The position numbers were made by a program, and so were the translations under genes. The notes below the pieces were generated by a model. That model saw only the letters and a program-made list of their open reading frames with translations. It did no database searches and was not told the origin of the DNA. A DNA stretch of 64,000 nt. It comes from Hyphomonadaceae bacterium (GTDB lineage: Bacteria; Pseudomonadota; Alphaproteobacteria; Caulobacterales; Aquidulcibacteraceae). Shown here in pieces: positions 32,365-40,262 of the stretch (positions are counted from its first letter, which is position 1; every line of letters starts with the position of its first letter). The stretch is taken from assembly GCA_023384105.1 (NCBI GenBank), contig JAHDXR010000009.1, positions 1 through 64,000 of the forward strand. Reading direction: 5' to 3'.

Positions 32365-35029
32365 GCGCAGCTCCCATGTATGGTGATGCGCGATCGACCG
32401 TCACGGGCGCGACCGCTACAGCGTCTTTTTTGCCGTCGCCGATCAGGTCGTTGTAGCCATCGGCCGCGGCGTCGACCTGGTCCTTGAACTTGCCGCCCGG
32501 AAAGAGCTTCAGCTCGTCGACAAAGTCTTGGTTCCAAGGCCCTTCAAGCATGCACACGCGGTCGTTTTCGACCTGCACCGCGAACGGTTCAGCACGCGCT
32601 TCCTTGTCGCCCTCACCCGCTGTCGGGTTCATCTTCACCGTGTAGCCATCGAGCAGCTTCACGTAGTCGGCCTTCTGGGCTTTGCCCGCTTGGCCGGGGT
32701 CTTGCGGCACGCGGATTTTGACGTCGGCGCCGGTGATCAAAACCGGCGCGCCATCGTCGACGATAAATTTGCCGGTCGACTCATCGATCGCGCCAGCGAG
32801 CTTGCCTGTGCGATCCGCGGCCGCCGTCGATTTGATCAGCGTCTGAACTTTACCTGACGAGAACTGCCGGCGCTTCACGTCGGCGACGATGTAACCGGAG
32901 CCATCCTTCAGCTTTCCGATCAGCACGCCTGCAGTGTAGGCCCCCGCCCCTTCCGTGCCCGCCAAGTCCCAGGCGCGGCGCCATTTCGACACCGGCGGAA
33001 TGGATTTGACGACCTTGATGCGATCGGCCTTGAACATGCCGCCTTCGCGCGGCGCGGGACGCTGCTGGTTTTGGCCGGCGGTGGCGTATTCGCCCATGAT
33101 CTTTTCGTCGCGGTCCACCACCTCTTCGGGGAAGCGCTCGGGAAAGATCAGTTCGCCTTCTTTGGTGCGCGGATCGACGAAGCCGATTGATGTGCTGCAC
33201 CGGCGGTCTCCTTCGAACCGCATCGGCAGGATCAGAAACTCGTAAATGTCCTTTGCGTTTTGGAGCAGCCAGCCGGAGACGTCGCCTTCGTGCAGGCGCT
33301 GCATGATGACGATGATCGCCGAGTTGAGCGGATCGACCATCCGGTTTTGAGCCGCCTCGCGAAACGTCTGCACCGTCTTTTCGCGCTCGACGGTGGATTC
33401 CGCAGTGGTGACGCTGTGCGGGTCGTCGAGGATAAGGCGGTGGACGCGCTCGCCGGTGAGCGACGTTGCCGGACGCGCAAGCCGGAGCCCGGTGTGCGCG
33501 TTCTCGAACTTCATCTTCTCGTTCTGGTCGCCCGCCATCTTGACGGGCCAGCGCTCCTGAAACCAATCGCTCTCGACGAGGATGCGCATCTTGCGCGCGT
33601 CGCGGATCGCAAGGTCGCGCTCGTAGGAGGCGCCCATGTAGCGCATGCTGGGCCGCCCAAGCGGGCCCCACTCCCATGCCGGCCAGAACACGCACGTCAG
33701 CAGCGAATTGTGAACCGCGAGATTATTGGCGGTGAACGAAGCATCCTCTTCCACGGTAAGGCAGCGGCATTCGCCCTGCCCTGCGGGCCCGACCGAGATC
33801 ACCTCATCCTCATAGAAGTGAGGATCGAAGCGGTCGCGAAAGCTCTGTTTAGCGGGCGCCGCTTTCCGCGACATCAAGCCCGGAAGATCGGCGAATTTCG
33901 ACACCTCGTTGCGCTGCGTCGTCACCACGTTGAATGACGTGTAGATTTCGCCCGCCTGCTTCTTCGTCTTCAGCTTGACGCCCTTGCGGCGCACTCGGAA
34001 GTCGATGTTGATTGCCGCCCCGAGCCGCAGCAAATCAGACGCGAGACCTTCGCTAACTGTGGTGGCGCTGGCGATCATCGTTGTCTTTGCGCCAGCGTGG
34101 CGTCGGCTGATGTGGCCGTCGCACGACCAATAGGCGCCGAGAAAGTTGCGCATCGCCGTTTCGCCACCGCTGAACACGGCGGCGGGAATGCGCTTGGTGT
34201 AGGAGTTGGATCGATACAGCCCGTGGGCGCGCAGCCAAGTTAGGACCGGCGGCTCGCCCTTATGACCGTCTTTCCATCGCGTCTCGGTCGACTTCAAGAT
34301 CACCTTCGCCGCTTTGACCAAGCGGTTCGGGTGCGCCTTCACCTCAGCATAAAAGCCAACGGCCTTCGCACAGGCGATGAAGTCGTCGATGACCTCTTGG
34401 TCGGCGTTCACAAACGCGAGCGAGCGTTGCGAGATGCAGCCGTCACCGATCAGGTAGCCGAGCAGCCTTGCCTCTTCCGCCGTCATGCCGCCTTCTTGCA
34501 GCGGCTCCACGCGATGCGGGACGGCGGCGTAGTCGCCCGGCTTCAGTTCACCAGCGGCGATCCAGCCGCGCGGCGTGAGGAATGGGTGGTCTGGCGCAGC
34601 CCGCACAGCCCGGCCGGCGAACGTCCGCACAATCACGGTGTCGATCGCGCCTTGCTCGTGCACGGCGGTCACGGCGCGAAAGCGGCCCCGGTGGGTGAGC
34701 ACCCTATCGCCAACCGCAACATCACCGAGGCGCTTGTATCCCCCATCGGTGAGCACCAGCTCATCAACGTGGACCGGTTTCATCATTCCAGGTGGCACAT
34801 TCATCACAAGCCGATTTAGCTGTGATTTGCTGACCGCCTCAAGGTGTTCGCACATCGCCTCGATGGCCCAGCCCATGGTGAGCGGCATCGTGGGCTCGAG
34901 AACGTGCCAGGCGCGGCGGACAAAGTGAGCGAGGGACCGTTTGCAGCGCTCGCGGTCAAGATCGATGACCGCTTGCGGGCTAGCGAGCCACTGAACTGTG
35001 GAGTTGTTCAAGGGCTTCGAGCTGTTCAT
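32357..35029 (-). CDS. terL: terminase large subunit interrupted by an intein
   Basis: 890 residues; without the intein 533. The ATPase half has the Walker A segment NVPPGMMK joined to SLLTCVF after splicing and Walker B HRLILDDPHS. The C-terminal nuclease half begins near RAWDLAGTEGAGAYTAG. TerL drives DNA into the prohead and cuts it. The intein sits exactly between the Lys and Ser of Walker A, so unspliced protein cannot bind ATP properly. It overlaps TerS by 50 bases and portal by 8. Confidence 0.92.
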   Translation of the reverse strand: MNSSKPLNNSTVQWLASPQAVIDLDRERCKRSLAHFVRRAWHVLEPTMPLTMGWAIEAMCEHLEAVSKSQLNRLVMNVPPGMMKPVHVDELVLTDGGYKRLGDVAVGDRVLTHRGRFRAVTAVHEQGAIDTVIVRTFAGRAVRAAPDHPFLTPRGWIAAGELKPGDYAAVPHRVEPLQEGGMTAEEARLLGYLIGDGCISQRSLAFVNADQEVIDDFIACAKAVGFYAEVKAHPNRLVKAAKVILKSTETRWKDGHKGEPPVLTWLRAHGLYRSNSYTKRIPAAVFSGGETAMRNFLGAYWSCDGHISRRHAGAKTTMIASATTVSEGLASDLLRLGAAINIDFRVRRKGVKLKTKKQAGEIYTSFNVVTTQRNEVSKFADLPGLMSRKAAPAKQSFRDRFDPHFYEDEVISVGPAGQGECRCLTVEEDASFTANNLAVHNSLLTCVFWPAWEWGPLGRPSMRYMGASYERDLAIRDARKMRILVESDWFQERWPVKMAGDQNEKMKFENAHTGLRLARPATSLTGERVHRLILDDPHSVTTAESTVEREKTVQTFREAAQNRMVDPLNSAIIVIMQRLHEGDVSGWLLQNAKDIYEFLILPMRFEGDRRCSTSIGFVDPRTKEGELIFPERFPEEVVDRDEKIMGEYATAGQNQQRPAPREGGMFKADRIKVVKSIPPVSKWRRAWDLAGTEGAGAYTAGVLIGKLKDGSGYIVADVKRRQFSSGKVQTLIKSTAAADRTGKLAGAIDESTGKFIVDDGAPVLITGADVKIRVPQDPGQAGKAQKADYVKLLDGYTVKMNPTAGEGDKEARAEPFAVQVENDRVCMLEGPWNQDFVDELKLFPGGKFKDQVDAAADGYNDLIGDGKKDAVAVAPVTVDRASPYMGAARG
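33707..34777 (-). mobile_element. intein with N-terminal Pro and LAGLIDADG endonuclease (in TerL)
   Basis: 357 residues, TerL residues 85-441. Block A, PVHVDELVLTDGGYKRLGD, begins with Pro at the position of Cys1. Block B is APDHPFLTPRGW, with Phe where class 3 inteins have Trp. Block F reads CRCLTVEEDASF with Cys423 at the class 3 nucleophile position (and Cys421 beside it). Block G is NNLAVHN before Ser+1, with Val where class 3 has Thr. LLGYLIGDGC and LGAYWSCDGH are the endonuclease motifs. So it has the class 3 Cys but not the rest of the W-C-T set. Confidence 0.85.
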
Positions 35030-35615
35030 CGGTCAGCTTTGAGAGGTCGACTTGCGCGACCGCCACCGGCCCACCGCCGTCGCCGGTGTGCTGGATTTTG
35101 TCGCCGTAGATTTTCGGCAGCACCTTTGCCAGCACCCATTTGCGCGTATCCACGCGGAGCTTGGATCGCTGAATGTGATCGTGATCGACGCGCGCCTTTC
35201 CGTCTTCGCCCACGGTGACGTCCTGGCTCGCATCGTCGGCGATGGCGACGATTTCGTCCGCGAGGATTTGGCCGCGGATTTTCTGCGCGCGCGCGTATCG
35301 GTCGGCTAGTCCGTCGATGTCTTCGACGACCCAGCCGCAGAATGTGCCCGATGCAATATCGAGCGCGCGGCAAGCCTCCTTCATGGCGAGCGGGTTCTGC
35401 CCGTCGATCATGAGCGCCAGCACCGCATCAGCCTTTTCCCGCGTGTAGGTCAGCGGGCGGCCGATGAAGTCCTTGGGCGCGGGCGGCGGCTCAGCCTCTA
35501 CGGCTGGCTTAGCGGCCTTGGTGCGCTTGGGCTTGGAAGGAGAGGCCGACTTGCGAGCCGCGCCCTTCTTGGGCGGCGACTTGGCCTTTGCCTTCTTCTT
35601 CGGGGGTTTGGTCAT
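34980..35615 (-). CDS. terS: terminase small subunit
   Basis: 211 residues. The first ~45 are Lys/Pro/Ala-rich and disordered. Then a helix-turn-helix (VLALMIDGQNPLAMKEACRA, LDIASGTFCGWV) and the TerS pattern YARAQKIRGQILADEIVAIA, RSKLRVDTRKWVLAKVLPKI, YGDKIQHTGDG. It should recognise the packaging site and load TerL. First gene of the packaging and head block; its end overlaps TerL. Confidence 0.9.
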   Translation of the reverse strand: MTKPPKKKAKAKSPPKKGAARKSASPSKPKRTKAAKPAVEAEPPPAPKDFIGRPLTYTREKADAVLALMIDGQNPLAMKEACRALDIASGTFCGWVVEDIDGLADRYARAQKIRGQILADEIVAIADDASQDVTVGEDGKARVDHDHIQRSKLRVDTRKWVLAKVLPKIYGDKIQHTGDGGGPVAVAQVDLSKLTDEQLEALEQLHSSVAR

Positions 35616-35812
35616 AGCTCCAGCCGATGCGGCGCGCCGTGCGCGCGATCAGGCCGGGGTGTTTGGCGTCGGCGTGCCGTTGCACGTCACGTTGCCCCAC
35701 GCTCAAGCATGGACCGACAAATTGTCTGGAGGGGTTGATCGCAACCGGCTGGGCTCACGAAAGGGCAGAACCTTTGAGGGTGAGTAAGCCGCCTGGGCGC
35801 GTTCCGCCCCTT
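35616..35812. other. gap upstream of the terminase genes; candidate cos/pac region
   Basis: About 200 bases without a convincing gene between the packaging genes and the accessory block. By position it is a candidate for the DNA packaging site, but I see no clear symmetric cos element. Confidence 0.3.
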
Positions 35813-36202
35813 CTAGCGATATGCACCCCTATTCGTAGCTACGGAGTTAACGGCGCGGCGGAGCGCCTCCTCAATCGCTAGCCCTGCTCCGTGGACGCGC
35901 AGGCGGGGCAGACGAAGGAGCGCGGGTTCATCGGCGGGCGCTGTTGACCGAGAGCAAGGTCGCGAAGCGAAGCCATGCGACATGGGGCGGCGCTCGGTCC
36001 TTGGCCGCCGTGAGCGCGCCGCCGGGCTTCCACTCGCGCTCGCCAAGCCAGCGCGCGCCGCCGCCATGTCGTAGCAGATCGCTAGTCCCTCCTCCTCATC
36101 GGCGGTGACGCAATCGTCGAGCTTCACGCCGTCGAGATAGACGCTGCAGCGGTAGGAGCCTTCGAAATAGCCGGGGTCGGAGTTTTTAACGCTGATCCTC
36201 AT
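35813..36202 (-). CDS. small phage protein, C-terminal half of doubtful frame
   Basis: 129 residues. The first ~48 (MRISVKNSDPGYFEGSYRCS, VYLDGVKLDDCVTADEEEGL) match a short phage family with a DGV...ADEEEG core. After about residue 48 the sequence becomes Arg/Ser/Pro-rich and unlike that family, while another frame of the same strand gives RWLGEREWKPGGALTAAKDR. A frameshift or decay near 36060 is likely. Confidence 0.5.
   Translation of the reverse strand: MRISVKNSDPGYFEGSYRCSVYLDGVKLDDCVTADEEEGLAICYDMAAARAGLASASGSPAARSRRPRTERRPMSHGFASRPCSRSTAPADEPALLRLPRLRVHGAGLAIEEALRRAVNSVATNRGAYR
35878..35976 (-). CDS. possible 32-residue CxxC protein
   Basis: Within the doubtful 3' part of the preceding gene, another frame reads MASLRDLALGQQRPPMNPRS then FVCPACASTEQG and a stop. 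The CPAC pair and folded-looking end suggest a real small protein, but no ribosome site is seen. Confidence 0.3.
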   Translation of the reverse strand: MASLRDLALGQQRPPMNPRSFVCPACASTEQG

Positions 36203-36211
36203 GCCGCCAAC

Positions 36212-36577
36212 CTACTCCGCTTCGGGGGTGGCGTCACGCGCGGGCCAGAAGGACCTGCCAGCCCGCGCGTGCACAAGGACAGAGGCGACTTCCATCCTTA
36301 TGCGCCGAAGCATCTGGCGCAGTCCACGGTGCCACGCCCGATGCTGCCGCAGCCCAGTTCCCGAATTCCAGACCGCAACATGAAGCCGCGAGCGGGTTTG
36401 CTCGCAGAGAAGGTCGTTTGAGATGCGCTTGGCCATCGAACTCACCAACGCATCTCGCTTCGAGATGCCGGGGCGACGTTTGCCTATGTAAGCGTCCGCG
36501 ATCTCGGGGTGATCATTGAGATAGGAACGCAGCTGCCCCTCTACGATGGGTTTGATGATCCGCTCAAGATCGCTCAC
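36212..36577 (-). CDS. hypothetical phage protein
   Basis: 121 residues. Residues 1-70 (LERIIKPIVEGQLRSYLNDH, ISKRDALVSSMAKRISNDLL) are helical and look conserved; the rest is Arg-rich and irregular. ATG overlaps the upstream stop (ATGA). Not recognised. Confidence 0.5.
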   Translation of the reverse strand: MSDLERIIKPIVEGQLRSYLNDHPEIADAYIGKRRPGISKRDALVSSMAKRISNDLLCEQTRSRLHVAVWNSGTGLRQHRAWHRGLRQMLRRIRMEVASVLVHARAGRSFWPARDATPEAE

Positions 36578-37371
36578 CGCCCCGGCCCCGCCTGAAACGG
36601 ATGCGTGCGCACCGGCGCTTCGCCAAAGCCCTGCGGGTCGCGGCGCTCTGCTCTGCCCTTCCCTGCCGCTTGCAAGCGCTTTTGCACTTCGGCCTTCACA
36701 TCAACGAGCGCTTGGGCTGCGATACGAAGCGGGACGGCCAGCGCATTGGAGTGCGTCTCGCCAGTGAGACGCGTCACGATCTCGCGCCAGTCATGGGTTT
36801 CGGCCAGCACGTCCGGCCAAAGTAGCGCAGCGAGAAGCCGCGACGACGGCGGGCCGACAAGCTGCAGCGTCAGATCCATCTCGACACCGGCCCGAAGCAT
36901 GTCATCCGACACCAAGCACGCATCACGCAGCGGTTCATCTTTGCGCACGTCGCCATAGGCCTTCGCTTCGTCGCGGCCGCCAAGCCCGGCGCGCCTGGCC
37001 ATCAAGTCCTGCAGGTCGCGCACGGCGCCCAACATCGCCTTGGTGAACCGCTCGGGGTCGCGGGTGTGGAGCTGCTGCCAGACGTCCGCCTTATGGCTCG
37101 CCTTGATCTGCCGGCGGTGCTGATCGACGACGATGGTGGAGCGGCCGGGATTGCGCGCGGTCTCGGTGTCGGCGCGCACAACCGCGAACCCTTGGCGCTC
37201 CAAAGCTTCGACGCGGGAATCGTCCATGCCGTCATCGCCCCAGCGGGCAATCTTCGGGTCGATGCCTTCGGCGCGCATCGCGCGGTCTTCAGCCGCGCGC
37301 GCTTTCGCGCGCTTCTCCGCATCCTGCGCCGGATCGTAGGGCTTGCGGGCGCGCCTGCTGCTCTTAGCCAT
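36574..37371 (-). CDS. hypothetical phage protein, 265 residues
   Basis: Basic N-terminus (KSSRRARKPYDPAQDAEKRA), then RVEALERQGFAVVRADTETA, QHRRQIKASHKADVWQQLHT and a helical C-terminal half (SSRLLAALLWPDVLAETHDW). Overlaps the next gene upstream by 8 bases and the downstream gene by 4. Could be a DNA-associated protein; no family recognised. Confidence 0.55.
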   Translation of the reverse strand: MAKSSRRARKPYDPAQDAEKRAKARAAEDRAMRAEGIDPKIARWGDDGMDDSRVEALERQGFAVVRADTETARNPGRSTIVVDQHRRQIKASHKADVWQQLHTRDPERFTKAMLGAVRDLQDLMARRAGLGGRDEAKAYGDVRKDEPLRDACLVSDDMLRAGVEMDLTLQLVGPPSSRLLAALLWPDVLAETHDWREIVTRLTGETHSNALAVPLRIAAQALVDVKAEVQKRLQAAGKGRAERRDPQGFGEAPVRTHPFQAGPGR

Positions 37372-37870
37372 TGGACGCCCTCGCAGGCTGGGCCGGGCGG
37401 ATCATTGTGCGCAGCACGTCGGCTGTCTCGCGCGGCACCCGGTCAATCTTCTCATCGATCGCGTCGAGGCGCTTGAACACCGTGCGCATCTGCTCGCCCA
37501 ATCGCTCCTGAGCCTTCGCCACGTCGTCGACCTCGTCGAACTTCGCTTCGGCGCGGTTCTTGAAATCGCTGAGCACCGCGACCTCCCGGCCGAGATCGTC
37601 GCACTTGCCCCGGTCCTTCATCAGCAACGCCACGTTGGCCTGCATCGCCGAAAGATCGACCGCGGTTTCCACCTGCCGTTCTTGATGCCGTTCGCTCGCG
37701 CGCTCAAGACCTTTGCTGTGGCGATCGCCTTGCGCAGAGGTTCTGTCCGCGTTCCGCAACACAATCGTAATGACCAAACCCGCAAGCCCGCCGATGATCA
37801 CGATCGCAATGCCGATCACCCAAGCAACGAGGCCGAAAGCATCGCCGAGCGTGATGGTCTGTTCCGCCAT
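37364..37870 (-). CDS. membrane-anchored coiled-coil protein
   Basis: 168 residues: one N-terminal transmembrane helix (about 13-37, LVAWVIGIAIVIIGGLAGLV), then a cytoplasmic-looking coiled coil rich in Asp, Glu, Lys and Arg ending EKIDRVPRETADVLRTMIRP. GAGG lies before the ATG. Not recognised. Confidence 0.55.
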   Translation of the reverse strand: MAEQTITLGDAFGLVAWVIGIAIVIIGGLAGLVITIVLRNADRTSAQGDRHSKGLERASERHQERQVETAVDLSAMQANVALLMKDRGKCDDLGREVAVLSDFKNRAEAKFDEVDDVAKAQERLGEQMRTVFKRLDAIDEKIDRVPRETADVLRTMIRPAQPARASNG

Positions 37871-37912
37871 TCCGTAACCTCGTCGAAACGCTTGGTGTGC
37901 TTGCGCTGATCT

Positions 37913-38071
37913 TCAGCACCAAGCGTTGCGCACGAAGCAGTGAACGTCACGTTGACGATGCGCGGGAAACGTCAGGGGCTTGTCAGATTTAAGCCCCCTG
38001 CCCTGCTTCGTCGGCTTCTTCCGTGCTTGAGCGCTGAGTGTGTTGAGGATGTGCTGCGGCGTCTCGATCAT
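37913..38071 (-). CDS. 52-residue basic protein
   Basis: AAGGAGA stands 7 bases before the ATG at 38071, an excellent ribosome site formed by the end of the upstream gene. The product begins MIETPQHILNTLSAQARKKP and ends in a Cys-containing tail. Not recognised; the start signal is the main support. Confidence 0.55.
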   Translation of the reverse strand: MIETPQHILNTLSAQARKKPTKQGRGLKSDKPLTFPAHRQRDVHCFVRNAWC

Positions 38072-38461
38072 CTACTTCTCTCCTTGGTCTGTAACTACGT
38101 CAGAGGGGGGACTCTCAGCGGCGCCCGCATTTGCGATCTTCAGCAACACGTCGGCATGACACGCCTGATCGGGTGGACACCAGCACGCTAGGTTCTTCCC
38201 GCGCAGAGCGGCGATGATGTCCGTGATGCGCGGCGGGTCTTTCATCACGAGGCGCGGTTGCGGCTGCTCCCACATAAGCCAGCCGCGATAGGCATCCACC
38301 GCGCTCTGCGCCGCGTTGCGGCGATGCTCGGGATGAAGCATCGCCGCGTTATCGACGCGGTAGGGGTTTCCCCATTTCGTAGGGCGCGCGACGACTACGG
38401 TGTTCTCCGGCAGTCGCCAGCCCTTCTTGCGAGAAAGCTGGATGCGTCGAGGCTCGCTCAT
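38072..38461 (-). CDS. DUF4326 protein
   Basis: 129 residues. RRIQLSRKKGWRLPENTVVV, ARPTKWGNPYRV and the C-terminal LRGKNLACWCPPDQACHADV are the hallmarks of DUF4326, common in phages of alphaproteobacteria. The Cys/His cluster suggests metal binding; a nucleotide-related role has been guessed for the family but not shown here. The last codons contain the next gene's ribosome site. Confidence 0.85.
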   Translation of the reverse strand: MSEPRRIQLSRKKGWRLPENTVVVARPTKWGNPYRVDNAAMLHPEHRRNAAQSAVDAYRGWLMWEQPQPRLVMKDPPRITDIIAALRGKNLACWCPPDQACHADVLLKIANAGAAESPPSDVVTDQGEK

Positions 38462-38958
38462 TGTCCCTCGCTACTCTCAGGGGCTTGGGCGCTCGATAGG
38501 CAGTCGCGGGCGCGGGCGCGTTCGCGCTCAATGTCGATGCCTTCGTGAACATAGACGGCAGCATCACCCGCGCACTTCGCGCAGATCGTGCCGGTGTCAT
38601 CATTGCCGAAGTCCGCGATGCCAACCTTGTCGCCCCACTGGAGAGGGGCGCCGCAGGTCTCGCAGTGTTCGAGGTATTCACCCGACATACACTGATCCAG
38701 CATCGCTAGCGTCGGCATTATTAGCGACACGTCCACCTGTGTTGCGTCGCCGATTAGACCGCTGTTGCGGAGTGCCACGTAAACGCCCAGGCGCGCCGCT
38801 GCATCCATGCGCCAAGCCGTCAGCGCGTTCGCGGCTTCACGGATGATGCCGCTATCCAGACAGCCTTCGTCGTCAGCGGTGCGACGCAAGCGTTCGATCA
38901 GATCATTCTTCATGCGTTCCTCCCTCAGCCTCTTCTCCAGATCGGCAGTGTCCGTCAT
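38458..38958 (-). CDS. hypothetical protein with CxxC pairs
   Basis: 166 residues. Helical N-terminus (DLEKRLREERMKNDLIERLR) and two Cys pairs, HCETCGAPL and TICAKCAG, which could form a zinc ribbon. The first 17 bases of the gene (ATGACGGACACTGCCGA) are identical to those of the next upstream gene. Function unknown. Confidence 0.55.
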   Translation of the reverse strand: MTDTADLEKRLREERMKNDLIERLRRTADDEGCLDSGIIREAANALTAWRMDAAARLGVYVALRNSGLIGDATQVDVSLIMPTLAMLDQCMSGEYLEHCETCGAPLQWGDKVGIADFGNDDTGTICAKCAGDAAVYVHEGIDIERERARARDCLSSAQAPESSEGQ

Positions 38959-39239
38959 GGTTTCTGTCCTTCGGGATAGGCGCCGAGGTAGGTGTCGCGC
39001 GGCTGACGGCGGATCACGTCGCCGGTTGACGTCCGGCCTGTTGCAAGGTTGTCCATCGCACGTTGTTCCGCGATCTCTTTGCTGGGCCAGGCTATATCGC
39101 CAGCGTAGATGTCTCCGATGCTATGCCGTTTGCCGGTAGTGGCGCTGAGGAAAGCGCAATTCACGCGCCACCAATTCCTCCACCGTTTCGCCGGATCGGT
39201 CGCTTTCTCAGTGCGCGTTTTCTCGGCAGTGTCCGTCAT
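38955..39239 (-). CDS. hypothetical protein, 94 residues
   Basis: Begins MTDTAEKTRTEKATDPAKRW, then NWWRVNCAFLSATTGKRHSI, DIYAGDIAWPSKEIAEQRAM. Overlaps its neighbours at both ends. Similar small proteins occur in phage accessory regions; not recognised. Confidence 0.55.
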   Translation of the reverse strand: MTDTAEKTRTEKATDPAKRWRNWWRVNCAFLSATTGKRHSIGDIYAGDIAWPSKEIAEQRAMDNLATGRTSTGDVIRRQPRDTYLGAYPEGQKP

Positions 39240-39363
39240 GGGGTGTCCTTTGCGCGCTTGACATCTTGCTGATGCAGCGCCCAGCCGCAGTGCGGGCAGT
39301 GCCCGATCGCTGACGCACGCACCAAGCCTCCGCCGTCAGCATAGGGGCTGCATAGAGCGTCAT
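39236..39363 (-). pseudogene. frameshifted zinc-ribbon gene
   Basis: The ATG at 39363 overlaps the methyltransferase stop (ATGA) and has AAGGAG 8 bases upstream, but its frame soon leaves sense. From about base 10 another frame reads CSPYADGGGLVRASAIGHCP, HCGWALHQQDVKRAKDTP and ends in a stop overlapping the next ATG, both coupling points intact. Removing two bases would restore MTLCSPYADGGG. A TTG at 39388 is in the zinc-ribbon frame as an alternative start. Confidence 0.4.
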
Positions 39364-40262
39364 GCTGTGCGCTCCTTGTGCAGCGCAATCACGGCCCTCG
39401 CGATTGTTTCCGGGATGATCGGCGGGTTGCAGTTTCCGAGAGCGTGAATGCGGTCCACAGTAAAGGCATCCCTTGGAGCCACTCGACCCACGTCGGGTTC
39501 AGGCTCCCAAGTATGGCGTTCTTGCCGTGCGATTGCAGACCCGATCGGCGCGTAGCGGTTGGCGTAGGCCACAGCGTCACCGCTGCTTTGAGGTTCAACG
39601 ACTTGCCCCGATCGATCGCCGCGATGTCGATGCCGCCGTCCGTCGCCGTTGGCGTAGGCCAAAGGCGACGGTTCACTTCGCGCCCAAGCTCGTTGCCGCT
39701 CGGCCCCTGCCGGCGGGGGTTGTCCCGGTTCGGCGTGCCGTGAAGCGTCGGCCAAAGTGCTGACGATCCAGACGCGATCACGGATGTGGGGTGCGTCAAA
39801 GGCGGCAGCCGGTAGGCAATGCCATTCCGCATCGCGCCCGAGCGCGGCCAAGTCTCCAAAAACAATCCGAGCCCATTCGCCTGGTCGCTCTGCAGGGCCA
39901 ACAAGCAGGTTTGCGCTGTTCTCCAGGATTGCGTATTGCGGTCGAAGCTCGCCAAGCAGTCTGGCGACTTCGACCCATAATCCGCTGCGTGCTCCGTCCA
40001 GGCCAAGTCCTGTGCCCGCAGGGGAGATGTCCTGGCAAGGCCAGCCTCCGACGATGACATCAACGGCAATTCCGTCTCGTCGAAGAGTGTCAGCGTCGAG
40101 GGTTCGCACGTCTTCATAGATCGGAACATCCGGCCAGTGTTTGCGCAGCACGCGCCGCGGGAAATCTTCGCTTTCGCAGAATGCCACGACCTTCATGCCG
40201 GCGCGCTCGACGCCCAGCGCGTAAGCGCCGATGCCGCTGAAAAGGTCGAGCACGCGCAACAT
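39360..40262 (-). CDS. DNA (cytosine-5) methyltransferase, orphan
   Basis: 300 residues. Motif I VLDLFSGIGAYALGVE, motif IV GGWPCQDIS with the catalytic Cys, motif VI LENSANLL (ENS rather than ENV), motif VIII HIRDRVWIVS and a C-terminal RIHALGNCNPPIIP (motifs IX-X). It methylates cytosine in its target site, probably to shield phage DNA from restriction. No partner nuclease is nearby. Its C-terminal two thirds overlap a second frame that also looks like methyltransferase sequence. Confidence 0.9.
   Translation of the reverse strand: MLRVLDLFSGIGAYALGVERAGMKVVAFCESEDFPRRVLRKHWPDVPIYEDVRTLDADTLRRDGIAVDVIVGGWPCQDISPAGTGLGLDGARSGLWVEVARLLGELRPQYAILENSANLLVGPAERPGEWARIVFGDLAALGRDAEWHCLPAAAFDAPHIRDRVWIVSTLADASRHAEPGQPPPAGAERQRAWARSEPSPLAYANGDGRRHRHRGDRSGQVVEPQSSGDAVAYANRYAPIGSAIARQERHTWEPEPDVGRVAPRDAFTVDRIHALGNCNPPIIPETIARAVIALHKERTA
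39389..40129 (-). CDS. second, overlapping methyltransferase-like frame
   Basis: 246 residues in the +1 frame of the cytosine methyltransferase gene. It reads TLTLFDETELPLMSSSEAGL, ETWPRSGAMRNGIAYRLPPL, LWPTPTATDGG (twice in variant form) and LNPTWVEWLQGMPLLWT. These phrases recur in the target-recognition and C-terminal parts of phage proteins annotated as cytosine methyltransferases. So either both frames are used or one is the fossil of the other. Low confidence that it is translated. Confidence 0.4.
   Translation of the reverse strand: MFRSMKTCEPSTLTLFDETELPLMSSSEAGLARTSPLRAQDLAWTEHAADYGSKSPDCLASFDRNTQSWRTAQTCLLALQSDQANGLGLFLETWPRSGAMRNGIAYRLPPLTHPTSVIASGSSALWPTLHGTPNRDNPRRQGPSGNELGREVNRRLWPTPTATDGGIDIAAIDRGKSLNLKAAVTLWPTPTATRRSGLQSHGKNAILGSLNPTWVEWLQGMPLLWTAFTLSETATRRSSRKQSRGP

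Noticed and set aside
24868-35615. Mu-type transposable phage
   Set aside because: MuF-like and DUF935-like proteins occur, but there is no transposase pair and there is a tyrosine integrase at a tRNA-type attachment site.
35509-35706. 65-codon minus-strand frame overlapping the TerS start
   Set aside because: It overlaps the TerS coding start in another frame and lacks a clear ribosome site; TerS is clearly recognised.
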